NCBI GenBank assembly: GCA_021828575.1
Contig: JAJZEL010000085.1
Coordinates: 1-13,523 of the forward strand
Origin: Pseudomonadota bacterium
GTDB taxonomy: Bacteria > Pseudomonadota > Gammaproteobacteria > Burkholderiales > Ferrovaceae
DNA: 13,523 nucleotides
Direction: 5' to 3'
This document shows positions 1 to 7,613 of this stretch, piece after piece. The position numbers and the translations under genes are program-made. How positions within the stretch are numbered: position 1 is the stretch's first letter; every line of letters begins with the position of its first letter. Under the pieces are notes generated by a model. That model was given only the letters and a program-made list of their open reading frames with translations, was not told where the DNA came from and ran no database searches.

Positions 1-593
1 TGATCGACCGGAAGCGCCTGAAAGCCATCAGGCAGTCCAGTCGGGATGAATACATCCTGGCGCTCGTCACAGCAGGCTCCGTGGTATTACTTGGAGTTGA
101 ACAGGGCATTCTCCTGGCGATTGCACTTTCGCTTTTGCAACATGTCAGGCATAGCTACCAGCCACGTACCATGGTCCTTTCTCCGGGGGTGGACGGCCCC
201 TGGCAGCCAGTCATGGGAGCGTCGCACATTGAAATGAAGCCGGGGCTGATCGTCTATCGGTATGGGGCTGACCTGTACTATGCCAATGATCATTTTTTTG
301 CAGCAGAAGTCCGGGGTTTGATCCAGCAGGCCACTGATCACGTTCGCGTTTTTGTGGTGGATGCAGCAGCCATTACGGATATGGATTATTCAGCTTCGTG
401 CACGGTCCGTGACCTGTGTGAACAATTGAAAAAAGAACAGGTCGAGATGATTTTTGCCCGCGTCAACCGTTATCTCAATGATGACCTGTTGCGCCAGGGA
501 ATTGCGGACTATATCGGGACCGATCACATATTTTCCACCCTGCATCAGGCGCTGGCTTTCGCAGACCGCATTCTGGAGCCCAGTCCCTCCTGA
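1..593 (+). CDS. SulP-family anion permease with STAS domain (partial, C-terminal end)
   Basis: The 5' end lies outside the window; the open frame runs in from base 3 without a start. About 196 residues are visible. The first part (EYILALVTAGSVVLLGVEQG, then GILLAIALSLLQHVRHSY) is the last hydrophobic hairpin of a SulP transporter, followed by the typical proline exit before the cytoplasmic tail. The tail is a STAS domain: PGLIVYRYGADLYYAND opens it, FVVDAAAITDMDYSA is the central strand and loop, and RQGIADYIGTDHIFSTLHQA is the last helix. SulP proteins are inner-membrane carriers of sulfate, bicarbonate or other anions, and STAS controls their activity. The substrate cannot be told from this end alone. 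A cysteine (SASC) sits just after the STAS loop. The stop at 591-593 is followed by a 139-base gap before the TonB receptor gene. Family is confident, substrate unknown. Confidence 0.9.
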   Translation, partial: IDRKRLKAIRQSSRDEYILALVTAGSVVLLGVEQGILLAIALSLLQHVRHSYQPRTMVLSPGVDGPWQPVMGASHIEMKPGLIVYRYGADLYYANDHFFAAEVRGLIQQATDHVRVFVVDAAAITDMDYSASCTVRDLCEQLKKEQVEMIFARVNRYLNDDLLRQGIADYIGTDHIFSTLHQALAFADRILEPSPS

Positions 594-643
594 TCTGAAG
601 GGACGGGCACCACCTGTTCATGGCGCTTCCGCTGTGTAACATA

Positions 644-669
644 AATTTCATTTTCCCTTTCATGAAATT
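644..669. repeat. AT-rich inverted repeat upstream of the TonB receptor gene
   Basis: AATTTCAT at 644-651 and ATGAAATT at 662-669 are perfect 8-base inverted arms around a pyrimidine-rich 10-base centre. Just downstream, ATTGT (667-671) and ACAAT (686-690) form a second, weaker dyad, and TTGTAACAA (681-689) is itself a small palindrome. The arms are AT-only apart from one pair, so this is a poor intrinsic terminator for the SulP gene and more like an operator in the receptor's leader. I do not recognise it as a Fur box or another named operator. The gap 594-732 otherwise holds no gene, and I could not pick a convincing -35/-10 pair in it. Confidence 0.45.
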
Positions 670-732
670 GTAAGAGACGCTTGTAACAATCCCACACAGA
701 AATCAGTAATTACTCATATAGGGGGGTTTCAA

Positions 733-3018
733 GTGGGACAAAACAGGTTTGCCGTACGGGCTTCGTACCGTGCGGTTGTTGCTTTCCTTGCGTTGATGAG
801 CAGTGCTTCTGCGGTTCATGCGGCTGATCCGTCCTACGACCTTGGAACAGCCAGCACCAGCGGAAGTTCCGGAAATGCCTCTGCTTCGGTTACGGGAAAG
901 GGATCGGCTACCTATGAGTCCCCTTCCGGCACTTCGGTGGATTCCACGGAACCGGTGTTCAATGTGGGCCAGCAGTACATTCAGCAGAACGCCAGTGCAG
1001 GCTCCAACTACACCGACATCATTTCCATACTTCCCAGCGTTGTCAGCGTGGATCCCAACGGTCCTGGCATGATGGAAACACAAAGTCTGACGATGCGTGG
1101 CTTTCAGGATGGTCAGTACAACGTGACGTTTGATGGCATTCCCTGGGGGGATTCCAATGACTTCACGCACCATTCCACTTCCTATTTCATGGCTCAGGAT
1201 CTGGGTGGCATTGCAGTTGACATGGGCCCGGGAGACGCCAGCAATATCGGTTATTCCACTTTTGGTGGCACCATCGCCGTCAAGTCCAAGGATCCCTTGG
1301 CCACTACGCAGACCGACGTGTTCAGCAGTTTCGGGAGCTGGAATTCCAGATTGCTGGGTACTCAGTTCAATACGGGCAACATGCCAAATTACGGGGATGC
1401 ACGCCTTTACCTGAGCTACAAGGACTTTTCCACTGACGGATACCTGACCGACAGCGCCCAGAAACGCCAGAACCTTTTCATGAAGTTTGAAAAGACAGTG
1501 GGCGATGACACCACGCTGACGTTTGTGGCCATGGGCAACAAGCTGGAGCAGAACATTCCTTATGGTGCTTCACTGCAGCAAATGTCCCAGTATGGCAAGA
1601 ACTATTCGCTGTCCTCGAACCCGCAGAGCCAGAATTATTATGGCTACAACTACGACAACATCACGAGCGACTTCGAATATATCGGCCTCAAGACCCATCT
1701 GGACAATATTGAGGTGGATAACAAGCTGTACACCTATGCTTATTACCATGATCCGGGGACCAATGGCCTGCAGCCCGGTTATGGCACCAACCTGGCCACC
1801 GGAAATGCACCCGGTACACCGGGGCTGGCTGTAACTGGCACGGTGGTGGGCGGTACGGCTTACCCGAATGATGTGCCCGGACAGATCATGTCCATGAATT
1901 ACCGTTCCGTGGGTGACCTGCTGCGCATGTCGCAAATTTTAGGTCCCGGAAAACTGGACTACGGTACCTGGATAGACGTTCAGAGCAACAACCGTTCTCA
2001 AATAGAAACAGACATGACCCTGAATGGTGCGCCCAATAGCGGAAACCAGGTTTACGCCACGTCAGGCAGTCTGGCCTACATCGACCGTCTGATGACCGAT
2101 ACCCTGACCACCATCCAGCCCTATATCCAGTATGAATGGAAAATCCGGGATAACTGGACGCTGACCCCTGGTCTCAAGTATTCATACTTTGACCGTTCGT
2201 TTGATTCGCTGGTGCAACAGGGAACGGGTCAGCCTTTCAACGGCTCTCAGAGCTGGACCAAGGCACTTCCTGCCGTGACCACCAACTACATGATGTCCAA
2301 AAACTGGTCTTTTTACGCAGAAGTGGCTGAAGGTTTCATGGCGCCCAACATGAACAACTTCTACAAGCCCAATGCACAGACTGGCCAGTTGCAACCCCAG
2401 TCCACCACCAACTACCAGATGGGCACGGTCTGGACTGGTCGTAACCTGAACCTTTCGGCAGACTTGTACAGGATCGATTTCACCAACAAGATCAGCGCGA
2501 TCAGTTGCGGGGCAGGCACCATCGGAACCTGTTTTACCAATATAGGCGGGGTTCGTTATGATGGTGGAGAACTTCAGGGTACCTGGACATTCGTCAAGAA
2601 CTGGAGCCTCTATGGCAACCTGGGTATCAACAACTATTCCACTAGTGACGGAAGCGTTCTGCCTTACACACCTCACACCACAGCCGCTGCAGGAACGATC
2701 TATGATGACGGCAGGTGGTATGGTTCTCTGATCGCCAAGGAAGTGGGCGATCGCAGCAGTGGTACGGGGAACGGTGGTCCCAACAACAACGGTATCGCCT
2801 TTGGTTCGTACACCCTTGTGGACCTCAATACCAGCTACAAGTTTGAAACGGGCTGGGCTTGGGCCAAGCAGGCCATGCTTGGATTCCAGGTGAACAACCT
2901 GTTCAACCGCACAGACATTTATGCCTATACCTCGGGCTTTACGGACATCAACGGGAATCCCCTGTTGTTTTCCCTGCCAGAACGTTACTACCAGGTCAAT
3001 TTCTCTGTGACGTTCTGA
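733..3018 (+). CDS. TonB-dependent outer-membrane receptor
   Basis: The 761-residue protein starts at GTG 733, chosen because AGGGGGG (720-726) lies 6 bases upstream. Residues 1-30 are a Sec signal peptide with basic n-region, hydrophobic core and likely cut after AVHA. Residues 31-72 form a Gly/Ser/Thr/Ala-rich linker without an obvious classical TonB box. The plug spans about 73-190 and shows the family marks DIISILPSVVSVDPNG, LTMRGFQDGQYNVTFDGIPW and STFGGTIAVKSKDP. The rest is a Tyr/Asn-rich beta-barrel ending in Phe (YQVNFSVTF), the usual outer-membrane assembly signal. The only two cysteines I find are C592 and C600, in an apparent loop. There is no N-terminal signalling domain, so it is not a FecA-type transducer. 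Such receptors import siderophores, haem, cobalamin, sugars or other scarce ligands using TonB-ExbBD energy. No Fur box, riboswitch or partner gene here reveals the ligand. Confidence 0.93.
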   Translation: MGQNRFAVRASYRAVVAFLALMSSASAVHAADPSYDLGTASTSGSSGNASASVTGKGSATYESPSGTSVDSTEPVFNVGQQYIQQNASAGSNYTDIISILPSVVSVDPNGPGMMETQSLTMRGFQDGQYNVTFDGIPWGDSNDFTHHSTSYFMAQDLGGIAVDMGPGDASNIGYSTFGGTIAVKSKDPLATTQTDVFSSFGSWNSRLLGTQFNTGNMPNYGDARLYLSYKDFSTDGYLTDSAQKRQNLFMKFEKTVGDDTTLTFVAMGNKLEQNIPYGASLQQMSQYGKNYSLSSNPQSQNYYGYNYDNITSDFEYIGLKTHLDNIEVDNKLYTYAYYHDPGTNGLQPGYGTNLATGNAPGTPGLAVTGTVVGGTAYPNDVPGQIMSMNYRSVGDLLRMSQILGPGKLDYGTWIDVQSNNRSQIETDMTLNGAPNSGNQVYATSGSLAYIDRLMTDTLTTIQPYIQYEWKIRDNWTLTPGLKYSYFDRSFDSLVQQGTGQPFNGSQSWTKALPAVTTNYMMSKNWSFYAEVAEGFMAPNMNNFYKPNAQTGQLQPQSTTNYQMGTVWTGRNLNLSADLYRIDFTNKISAISCGAGTIGTCFTNIGGVRYDGGELQGTWTFVKNWSLYGNLGINNYSTSDGSVLPYTPHTTAAAGTIYDDGRWYGSLIAKEVGDRSSGTGNGGPNNNGIAFGSYTLVDLNTSYKFETGWAWAKQAMLGFQVNNLFNRTDIYAYTSGFTDINGNPLLFSLPERYYQVNFSVTF

Positions 3019-3049
3019 AAACTGGTTTCTCCCGGCAATACCCTTCTTG

Positions 3050-3075
3050 CCCGGCCTTGTGCCGGGTTTTTTTTT
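3050..3075 (+). terminator. Rho-independent terminator of the TonB receptor gene
   Basis: CCCGGC (3050-3055), loop CTTGT (3056-3060), GCCGGG (3061-3066), then nine T (3067-3075). This is a textbook all-GC six-pair hairpin with a U-tract, 31 bases past the receptor stop. A second CCCGGC copy at 3031-3036 could pair with the same 3' arm as an alternative, longer loop. Confidence 0.95.
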
Positions 3076-3150
3076 CCTGGTCATGTGTATGTGAACATTT
3101 GAAAGACACGATGCACATGGCACGGAGTATGATCATCCATGGGGTTCCGG

Positions 3151-3165
3151 CAGGCACCCTGCCTG
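3151..3165 (+). promoter_or_regulatory. Short perfect hairpin/dyad in the wrbA leader
   Basis: CAGGCA (3151-3156), CCC (3157-3159), TGCCTG (3160-3165) is a perfect 6-base inverted repeat with a 3-base centre, 33 bases before the wrbA start. It could be an operator or an RNA hairpin in the leader. No U-tract follows, so it is not an intrinsic terminator. A TATGAT at 3128-3133 could be a -10 box, but the nearest TTGAAA (3099-3104) is 23 bases upstream, too far for a standard promoter. The gap 3076-3198 holds no gene. Confidence 0.4.
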
Positions 3166-3198
3166 AAATCTTTCCACACTGTTATCAGGAGAAAACAG

Positions 3199-3801
3199 AT
3201 GGCCAGAATTCTTGTTCTTTACTACAGCACATGGGGTCATGTGGAGCGCATGGCCCAGGAAGTGGCCGACGGAGCGCGTGCAGTGGCCGGAGCAACCGTA
3301 ATGATCATGCGCGTGCCGGAAACCATGCCGCCTGAAACTGTTGTCGCCATCCATGCCAAGGCCCATCAGGAGGCACCGGTGGCAAAACCGGAAGATCTGG
3401 GCGATTACGATGCCATCATTTTTGGGACGCCCACTCGATTCGGCAACATGTGTGGTCAAATGAGAAATTTTCTGGACCAGACAGGTGCTTTGTGGCAACA
3501 AGGCAAGCTCGTCGGAAAAATCGGCAGTGTTTTTGCAAGTACGGCCACCCAGCATGGTGGCCAGGAAACCACCATCACGTCTTTTCACACTACGCTGCTT
3601 CATCATGGCATGGTGGTGGTGGGTGTACCTTATGCTTGCCAGCAACTGACTGAAATGGGTGAAGTTAGCGGGGGAACACCCTACGGAGCAACCACCCTGA
3701 GCAAGGGAGATGGCAGTCGCATGCCGAGTGCCAACGAACTGGCCATCGCCCGGTACCAGGGACAGCATGTGGCTGAAATCGCCAAAAAAATGTTCGGATG
3801 A
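3199..3801 (+). CDS. wrbA: NAD(P)H:quinone oxidoreductase, WrbA type (flavodoxin-like)
   Basis: The 200-residue protein matches the usual WrbA length (about 198) from end to end. Start ATG 3199 follows AGGAGA (3187-3192) by 6 bases; an in-frame ATG at 3139 would add an unneeded 20-residue extension. The flavodoxin fold is clear: [15 protein letters not shown] (residues 6-19) is the FMN-phosphate loop, [15 protein letters not shown] (70-84) the second FMN loop, then [12 protein letters not shown], the HHGM motif (135-138), GGTPYGATT (158-166) and GDGSR. WrbA is a soluble tetrameric FMN enzyme that makes two-electron reductions of quinones to quinols using NAD(P)H, avoiding semiquinone radicals. 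Its stop directly abuts the pirin gene, so the two are probably co-translated. Identification is secure by family motifs; the physiological quinone is not known. Confidence 0.96.
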   Translation: MARILVLYYSTWGHVERMAQEVADGARAVAGATVMIMRVPETMPPETVVAIHAKAHQEAPVAKPEDLGDYDAIIFGTPTRFGNMCGQMRNFLDQTGALWQQGKLVGKIGSVFASTATQHGGQETTITSFHTTLLHHGMVVVGVPYACQQLTEMGEVSGGTPYGATTLSKGDGSRMPSANELAIARYQGQHVAEIAKKMFG

Positions 3802-3812
3802 GGGGTGGTGGA

Positions 3813-4694
3813 ATGATGCAAAGCGTCAAGGAGATCGCCTTCATCAAGGGGAGCCATGGCCAGCATTGGGTGGGCAATGGTTTTCCTGTGCGTAACCTGT
3901 TTTCATATGCCGATATGGCGCGTGACTTGTCCCCGTTTCTTTTGCTGGATTATGCCGGCCCTGTGGATTTTCCGCCAACTGCGCGCAAGCTCGGGGTGGG
4001 GCAGCATCCTCACCGAGGTTTCGAGACTGTGACCATTGTGTATGAGGGAGGGGTTTCACATCGCGATTCCTCAGGAGGGGGAGGCACCATTGGTCCGGGT
4101 GATGTGCAATGGATGACTGCAGGTTCGGGCGTGGTTCACGAGGAGTACCACAGTCCTGATTTTTCACGGACGGGAGGCCGGTTTGAGGTGGTGCAGCTTT
4201 GGGTGAACCTGCCGCAGCAGTACAAGATGACTCACCCTCATTACCAGGCCATTTCCAGGGAAGCCATTCCGCAGGTGGCATTACCGAAAAATGCAGGGCA
4301 TTTGCGCGTGATTGCAGGGCGATACGGCGAGGTCATCGGCCCAGCCCGGACATTCTCGCCCATGAATGTTTGGGACATGCATTTCAGTACGGCGCAGCGT
4401 TTTGTCGTGGAAGTGCCCGAAGGACATACCACTGCGCTTTTTGTATTGCGAGGTGGCCTTCAATCAGGCAATCGGGCAGTACACTCTTCAGAACTGGTGG
4501 TGATGGAGAAGGCGGGAACGTCCGTGGGGTTTGAAGTGTTTGAGGACACCCGGGTATTGTTTCTGGGAGGGGAACCCATTGATGAGCCCATCGTGGGCCA
4601 TGGTCCTTTTGTGATGACTTCACACGAAGAAATTCAGCAAGCGATCGATGATTTCAGGAAAGGGCGTTTTGGGGAGATGCTCCCCTCGTCCTAA
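3813..4694 (+). CDS. Pirin family protein (bicupin)
   Basis: The 293-residue protein is close to classic pirins (about 290) rather than the shorter YhhW type. The frame is open from ATG 3798, which overlaps the wrbA stop. ATG 3813 (or 3816) is preferred because it follows a GAGGGG/GGTGG purine run and gives the family-like N-terminus. Metal ligands of the N-terminal cupin are intact: H65 and H67 in GQHPHRGFETV, and H109 and E111 in AGSGVVHEEYH, with GPGDVQWMTAG between. The second cupin (about residues 170-285) is less conserved, as usual. Pirins bind Fe or Ni; bacterial members can oxidise quercetin-like flavonols, and eukaryotic pirin acts as a redox-sensing nuclear cofactor. The pairing with WrbA suggests a role with quinones or phenolics, but that is inference. 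A 29-base gap leads to the EamA gene. Confidence 0.94.
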   Translation: MMQSVKEIAFIKGSHGQHWVGNGFPVRNLFSYADMARDLSPFLLLDYAGPVDFPPTARKLGVGQHPHRGFETVTIVYEGGVSHRDSSGGGGTIGPGDVQWMTAGSGVVHEEYHSPDFSRTGGRFEVVQLWVNLPQQYKMTHPHYQAISREAIPQVALPKNAGHLRVIAGRYGEVIGPARTFSPMNVWDMHFSTAQRFVVEVPEGHTTALFVLRGGLQSGNRAVHSSELVVMEKAGTSVGFEVFEDTRVLFLGGEPIDEPIVGHGPFVMTSHEEIQQAIDDFRKGRFGEMLPSS

Positions 4695-4723
4695 GAGCAC
4701 TTTTCACGGGGAAGGTTGGGAAA

Positions 4724-5650
4724 ATGAAGGACGTGCTGAGGCGTCGTGGGCCGCTATTGGCTTTGGCGGCGCTGTCGTTGTTGTGGGGATACAGTTGGGT
4801 GACGGCCAAGGAAGGACTGGCCTACGCCGGACCGTTGGATTTTGCGGCCCAACGTGCCAGTCTGGGTGGGGTGGCACTGCTGATCCTGTTGCCCTTGACG
4901 GGACGTTCACTCAAATGGCAGGCCCCTCGCGAGACCTTTCTCATTGGGTGGGTCCAGGTGGCAGGATTCATGCTTTTTCAATCCTGGGCCCTTGTGGAAG
5001 GAGGGCCGGGAAAAACGGCCGTGCTCATATTCACCATGCCCGTATGGACCCTGATCCTGTCAGCCATTTTTTTGCGCGAGCCTATACGCGGCGGGCAGTG
5101 GGTAGCCGCCATCATCACCCTGGTTGGCCTCATGCTGATCATTGAACCCTGGGACATGCATTCCAGCACGTTGAGCAAGATCCTGGGCATCATGGCCGCC
5201 CTGTGCTGGGCGGCTGGGACAATCCTGGTGAAGCGACTGCGTTTTCGACAAACCGTGGACCTGCTCAACCTGACTGCCTGGCAGATGGTGGCCGGAGCGA
5301 TTCCCCTGGGTATCGCGGCTCTCATATCTCATGAACCAGCCACACACTGGACCCTGAACTACCTGCTCATCCTGGCTTTCATGTCAGTGATTACCACCGC
5401 TCTCTGCTGGTGGCTGTGGATTTACGTTCTGGATCGGGTGCCTGCCTGGGAAGCCAGTCTGTCTGTGCTTGGTACGCCTGTGGTGGCCATCATGTCTTCG
5501 CGCTGGGCAACGGGAGAGCGTTTTCACGCTCCCGAAGTGGGTGGCATTTTCCTGATTGGTTTCGGGCTGGTTTTTCTGGCGAGTTTGGGATGGTGGCGTG
5601 CACGCAACAAAACCATCGAGCGGGCTTCTTCGGATTCCTCACGCGTGTGA
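4724..5650 (+). CDS. EamA/DMT-superfamily drug-metabolite exporter
   Basis: This 308-residue polytopic protein shows the two tandem EamA halves (about residues 10-140 and 155-290), giving roughly ten membrane helices. Family signatures include LLWGYSWVTAKEGL in helix 1, ALVEGGPGKTAVLIFTMPVW in the first half, and FLREPIRGGQW and TLVGLMLII at its end. The second half has GTPVVAIMSSRWATGE followed by a closing helix. The start at ATG 4724 has a GGGAAGG/GGGA purine run just upstream. DMT proteins mostly export small metabolites or xenobiotics from the cytoplasm; this member's substrate is unknown. Being third in a wrbA-pirin operon, it may export phenolic or quinone-like compounds, which is inference. 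Its last 12 bases overlap the 3' end of the opposite-strand COG4705 gene, so there is no room for a dedicated terminator. Confidence 0.9.
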   Translation: MKDVLRRRGPLLALAALSLLWGYSWVTAKEGLAYAGPLDFAAQRASLGGVALLILLPLTGRSLKWQAPRETFLIGWVQVAGFMLFQSWALVEGGPGKTAVLIFTMPVWTLILSAIFLREPIRGGQWVAAIITLVGLMLIIEPWDMHSSTLSKILGIMAALCWAAGTILVKRLRFRQTVDLLNLTAWQMVAGAIPLGIAALISHEPATHWTLNYLLILAFMSVITTALCWWLWIYVLDRVPAWEASLSVLGTPVVAIMSSRWATGERFHAPEVGGIFLIGFGLVFLASLGWWRARNKTIERASSDSSRV

Positions 5651-6406
5651 GGATGACTGGCGTGCTGGTGATTGTGGAAACAGCACGATGCAGACCAGAA
5701 TGAAAGCGAGCAGTGCGCCTGAGGCTGAAAAACGACTCAAGGCCAGTCCGCCAGCGTCCAGCGGCTTGTCCAGAAAGTCCCCTACCACGGCCCCCAGAGG
5801 GCGCGTCAAGATGAAGGCAGCCCAGAAGAGCGTCGTCCTGGAAATACCTGTCCAATAACGGGCAGCTGCAATCATGGCCAGCAATCCCCCAAACAGCAGG
5901 GTTCCCCCGGCATAGCCCAGGCCAGCCGTGTCGGCTGTCCAGTCGCCCAGTGCGGTGCCCAGGGTTTGTGAGAACATGAGGGTCAGCCAGTAAAAAGCCT
6001 CCGAATGGGTGGAGTTGACGGAGCTGACGGCCACCGAGCCCAGTGTTCGGTACCAGACCATGAGCGAAGTCAACAGGAGGCCTGCAAGCAGTGTGGCCCC
6101 ACCTGTGTAACCGATGCCCAATGAACGATCCGCAAAATCCGCCAAAGTGGTGCCCACAGTGGTTGTGGCCATGAGGGTTACCCAATACAGGAAGGGGTGA
6201 AATCCGGAAGTCCTGATCTGCAAGGCCACTGCCACCAGAAAAACAAGGGCAAACAGGAGCGTGCTGGTGAGATATCCCAGTTGCATGGACATGGAGACCG
6301 CATCACCACCTGTTTCTCCCAGAGTAGTGACGGCAATCCTGATGATCCAGAAGAGCAGCGTGACTTCAGGGACCTTGGCGGTGGGTTGTTCATGTGTGTC
6401 CATCAT
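5639..6406 (-). CDS. COG4705 family membrane protein (four DUF347 repeats)
   Basis: A 255-residue integral membrane protein whose sequence follows the COG4705/DUF347 pattern throughout. Four repeats each carry Trp, then Gly ten residues on, then Asp five further: W20/G30/D35 (TLGETGGDAVS), W75/G85/D90 (VGTTLADFADRSLGIGY), W140/G150/D155 (LGTALGDWTADTAGLGY) and W195/G205/D210 (LGAVVGDFLDKPL). Each repeat is followed by a further hydrophobic stretch, giving about eight helices with acidic residues in or near the membrane. The biochemical function of the family is not established to my knowledge; buried Asp/Glu suggests cation or proton handling. ATG 6406 (or 6403) has AAGGA upstream on its strand. 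It overlaps the lplT 3' end by 17 bases, implying translational coupling. Confidence 0.9.
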   Translation of the reverse strand: MMDTHEQPTAKVPEVTLLFWIIRIAVTTLGETGGDAVSMSMQLGYLTSTLLFALVFLVAVALQIRTSGFHPFLYWVTLMATTTVGTTLADFADRSLGIGYTGGATLLAGLLLTSLMVWYRTLGSVAVSSVNSTHSEAFYWLTLMFSQTLGTALGDWTADTAGLGYAGGTLLFGGLLAMIAAARYWTGISRTTLFWAAFILTRPLGAVVGDFLDKPLDAGGLALSRFSASGALLAFILVCIVLFPQSPARQSSSHA

Positions 6407-7613
6407 GTTTCCGTGTTCCTTGTGGGGTACTTTTCTTCAGACGATGCACTGTCAGGCCGAGCGTCGCGATTATAAGCAGAATCGCAAAAATCCTCAGTGC
6501 GGATTCTGGAGAAATGTTTTGTGTGCGAGCAACGGAATAGAGGCCCACAAACAGCATCATGGCAATGTTCTCAACGAAATTCTGGATGGCAAGGGCATGT
6601 CCGGCCCCTCGTGTTTCATGGCCTTTTTCCTGAAGAAGTGCGTTCAGGGGGACCACGAAATAGCCGCCACAAAGTCCGGTTAGGATCATCAGGAGGGCGG
6701 CTTGCCATAAGTGATGGGTTTGTGACAACAGGAGGAGAACCGGTCCCAGCAGCAGGCTTCCGGGCAGGGCGCGATTCACGGACGCCAGCGAAATCAGCCA
6801 GCCTGCCGCAAAAGCGCCAGCCACAATGCCTGTGGAGACCAGGCCCATGAGGTTGGCAGGTGTGCTGTTGTCCGTGATGCCAAGGGAAATGGGCACCCAG
6901 GCAAAGAGCAGCAGGCGCAATGTGGTGCCACTGGCCCAGAACAGGCTGGTGCCCAAAAGGCTGAATCGAATGTCTGGGTGGGACATCATGATTTTCAGGT
7001 CTGTAGAAAAACGCTGGAGGGCCCGTATGGGTGACCGTTCGGGGTCGATGCGTTCGGGGGGCAGGACAGGTATCCGGAAGGCCATGACCGATGCGAGGGC
7101 ATAGGCCCCCATGATGGCTCTGAATGCCATGACCAGTGAGTGGTCGGAGAGCCAGCCACCCAGTACCACACCCAGGAGGATGGCCACGATGGTGGAGCCT
7201 TCGAGTAACCCGTTGGCTTTTACCAGTTGGGCAGGTGAAAACATCTGGGACAGGATGCCGTACTTGGCGGGCGAATACAGGGTGGCACCGATGCCGATGA
7301 GGCCGTAGGCGGCTATTGTATTCAATCCCGTCGCCATGAGGATTGCTCCGAACAGTTTGAGCGTGTTGGCGCGAACCAGCATTTTCGCCTTGGGCATGCT
7401 GTCGGCCAGGGGGCCTGCCAGGGGAGCCAGAAGAATGAACGGCGCGATGAAGCCAGCTTGTAGAAAAGGAATGACCTCCGCCTGTCTTTCTGCCTTCAGG
7501 ACGGCTATTGCCAGAATCAGGATGGCATTATCCGCCAAGGCAGAGAGAAACTGTGACAGCAGAAGGAACAGCATGCCTGCGGAGTACAGTGGAAGCGGGG
7601 CCGGTTGCGACAA
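6390..7613 (-). CDS. lplT: Lysophospholipid transporter LplT (MFS)
   Basis: A 407-residue major-facilitator protein resembling E. coli LplT (397 residues) along its length. Marks include QFLSALADNAIL (helix 1), LAPLAGPLADSMPKAKMLV (the loop between helices 2 and 3), GATLYSPAKYGILSQ and VKANGLLEGSTIVAILLG, and GGYFVVPLNALLQEKGH in the second half. LplT flips lysophospholipids such as lyso-PE from the outer to the inner leaflet for re-acylation by Aas. The start is taken as TTG 7613: TTGAGGA lies 7 bases upstream on the minus strand and the length before helix 1 matches E. coli. ATG 7649 is possible but lacks a ribosome site; the open frame to 7769 runs into opgD. No aas acyltransferase gene is adjacent; the next gene is the COG4705 protein. 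Confidence 0.93.
   Translation of the reverse strand: MSQPAPLPLYSAGMLFLLLSQFLSALADNAILILAIAVLKAERQAEVIPFLQAGFIAPFILLAPLAGPLADSMPKAKMLVRANTLKLFGAILMATGLNTIAAYGLIGIGATLYSPAKYGILSQMFSPAQLVKANGLLEGSTIVAILLGVVLGGWLSDHSLVMAFRAIMGAYALASVMAFRIPVLPPERIDPERSPIRALQRFSTDLKIMMSHPDIRFSLLGTSLFWASGTTLRLLLFAWVPISLGITDNSTPANLMGLVSTGIVAGAFAAGWLISLASVNRALPGSLLLGPVLLLLSQTHHLWQAALLMILTGLCGGYFVVPLNALLQEKGHETRGAGHALAIQNFVENIAMMLFVGLYSVARTQNISPESALRIFAILLIIATLGLTVHRLKKSTPQGTRKHDGHT

Noticed and set aside
2182..3123. Long minus-strand open frame (313 codons) opposite the TonB receptor
   Set aside because: It lies antisense to a clear receptor, has no recognisable family pattern, and crosses the terminator at 3050-3075. 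It is a codon-bias shadow.
3099..3133. TTGAAA ... TATGAT as a sigma-70 promoter of wrbA
   Set aside because: The spacing is 23 bases, too long for a standard promoter; only the -10-like element is noted.
4648..5145. Plus-strand 165-codon open frame at the pirin/EamA junction
   Set aside because: Out of frame with both genes and Gly/Trp/Arg-rich; the EamA frame explains the region.
5490..6185. Minus-strand 231-codon open frame overlapping EamA and COG4705
   Set aside because: It overlaps two well-matched genes in another frame; its His/Gly/Arg-rich translation shows no domain.
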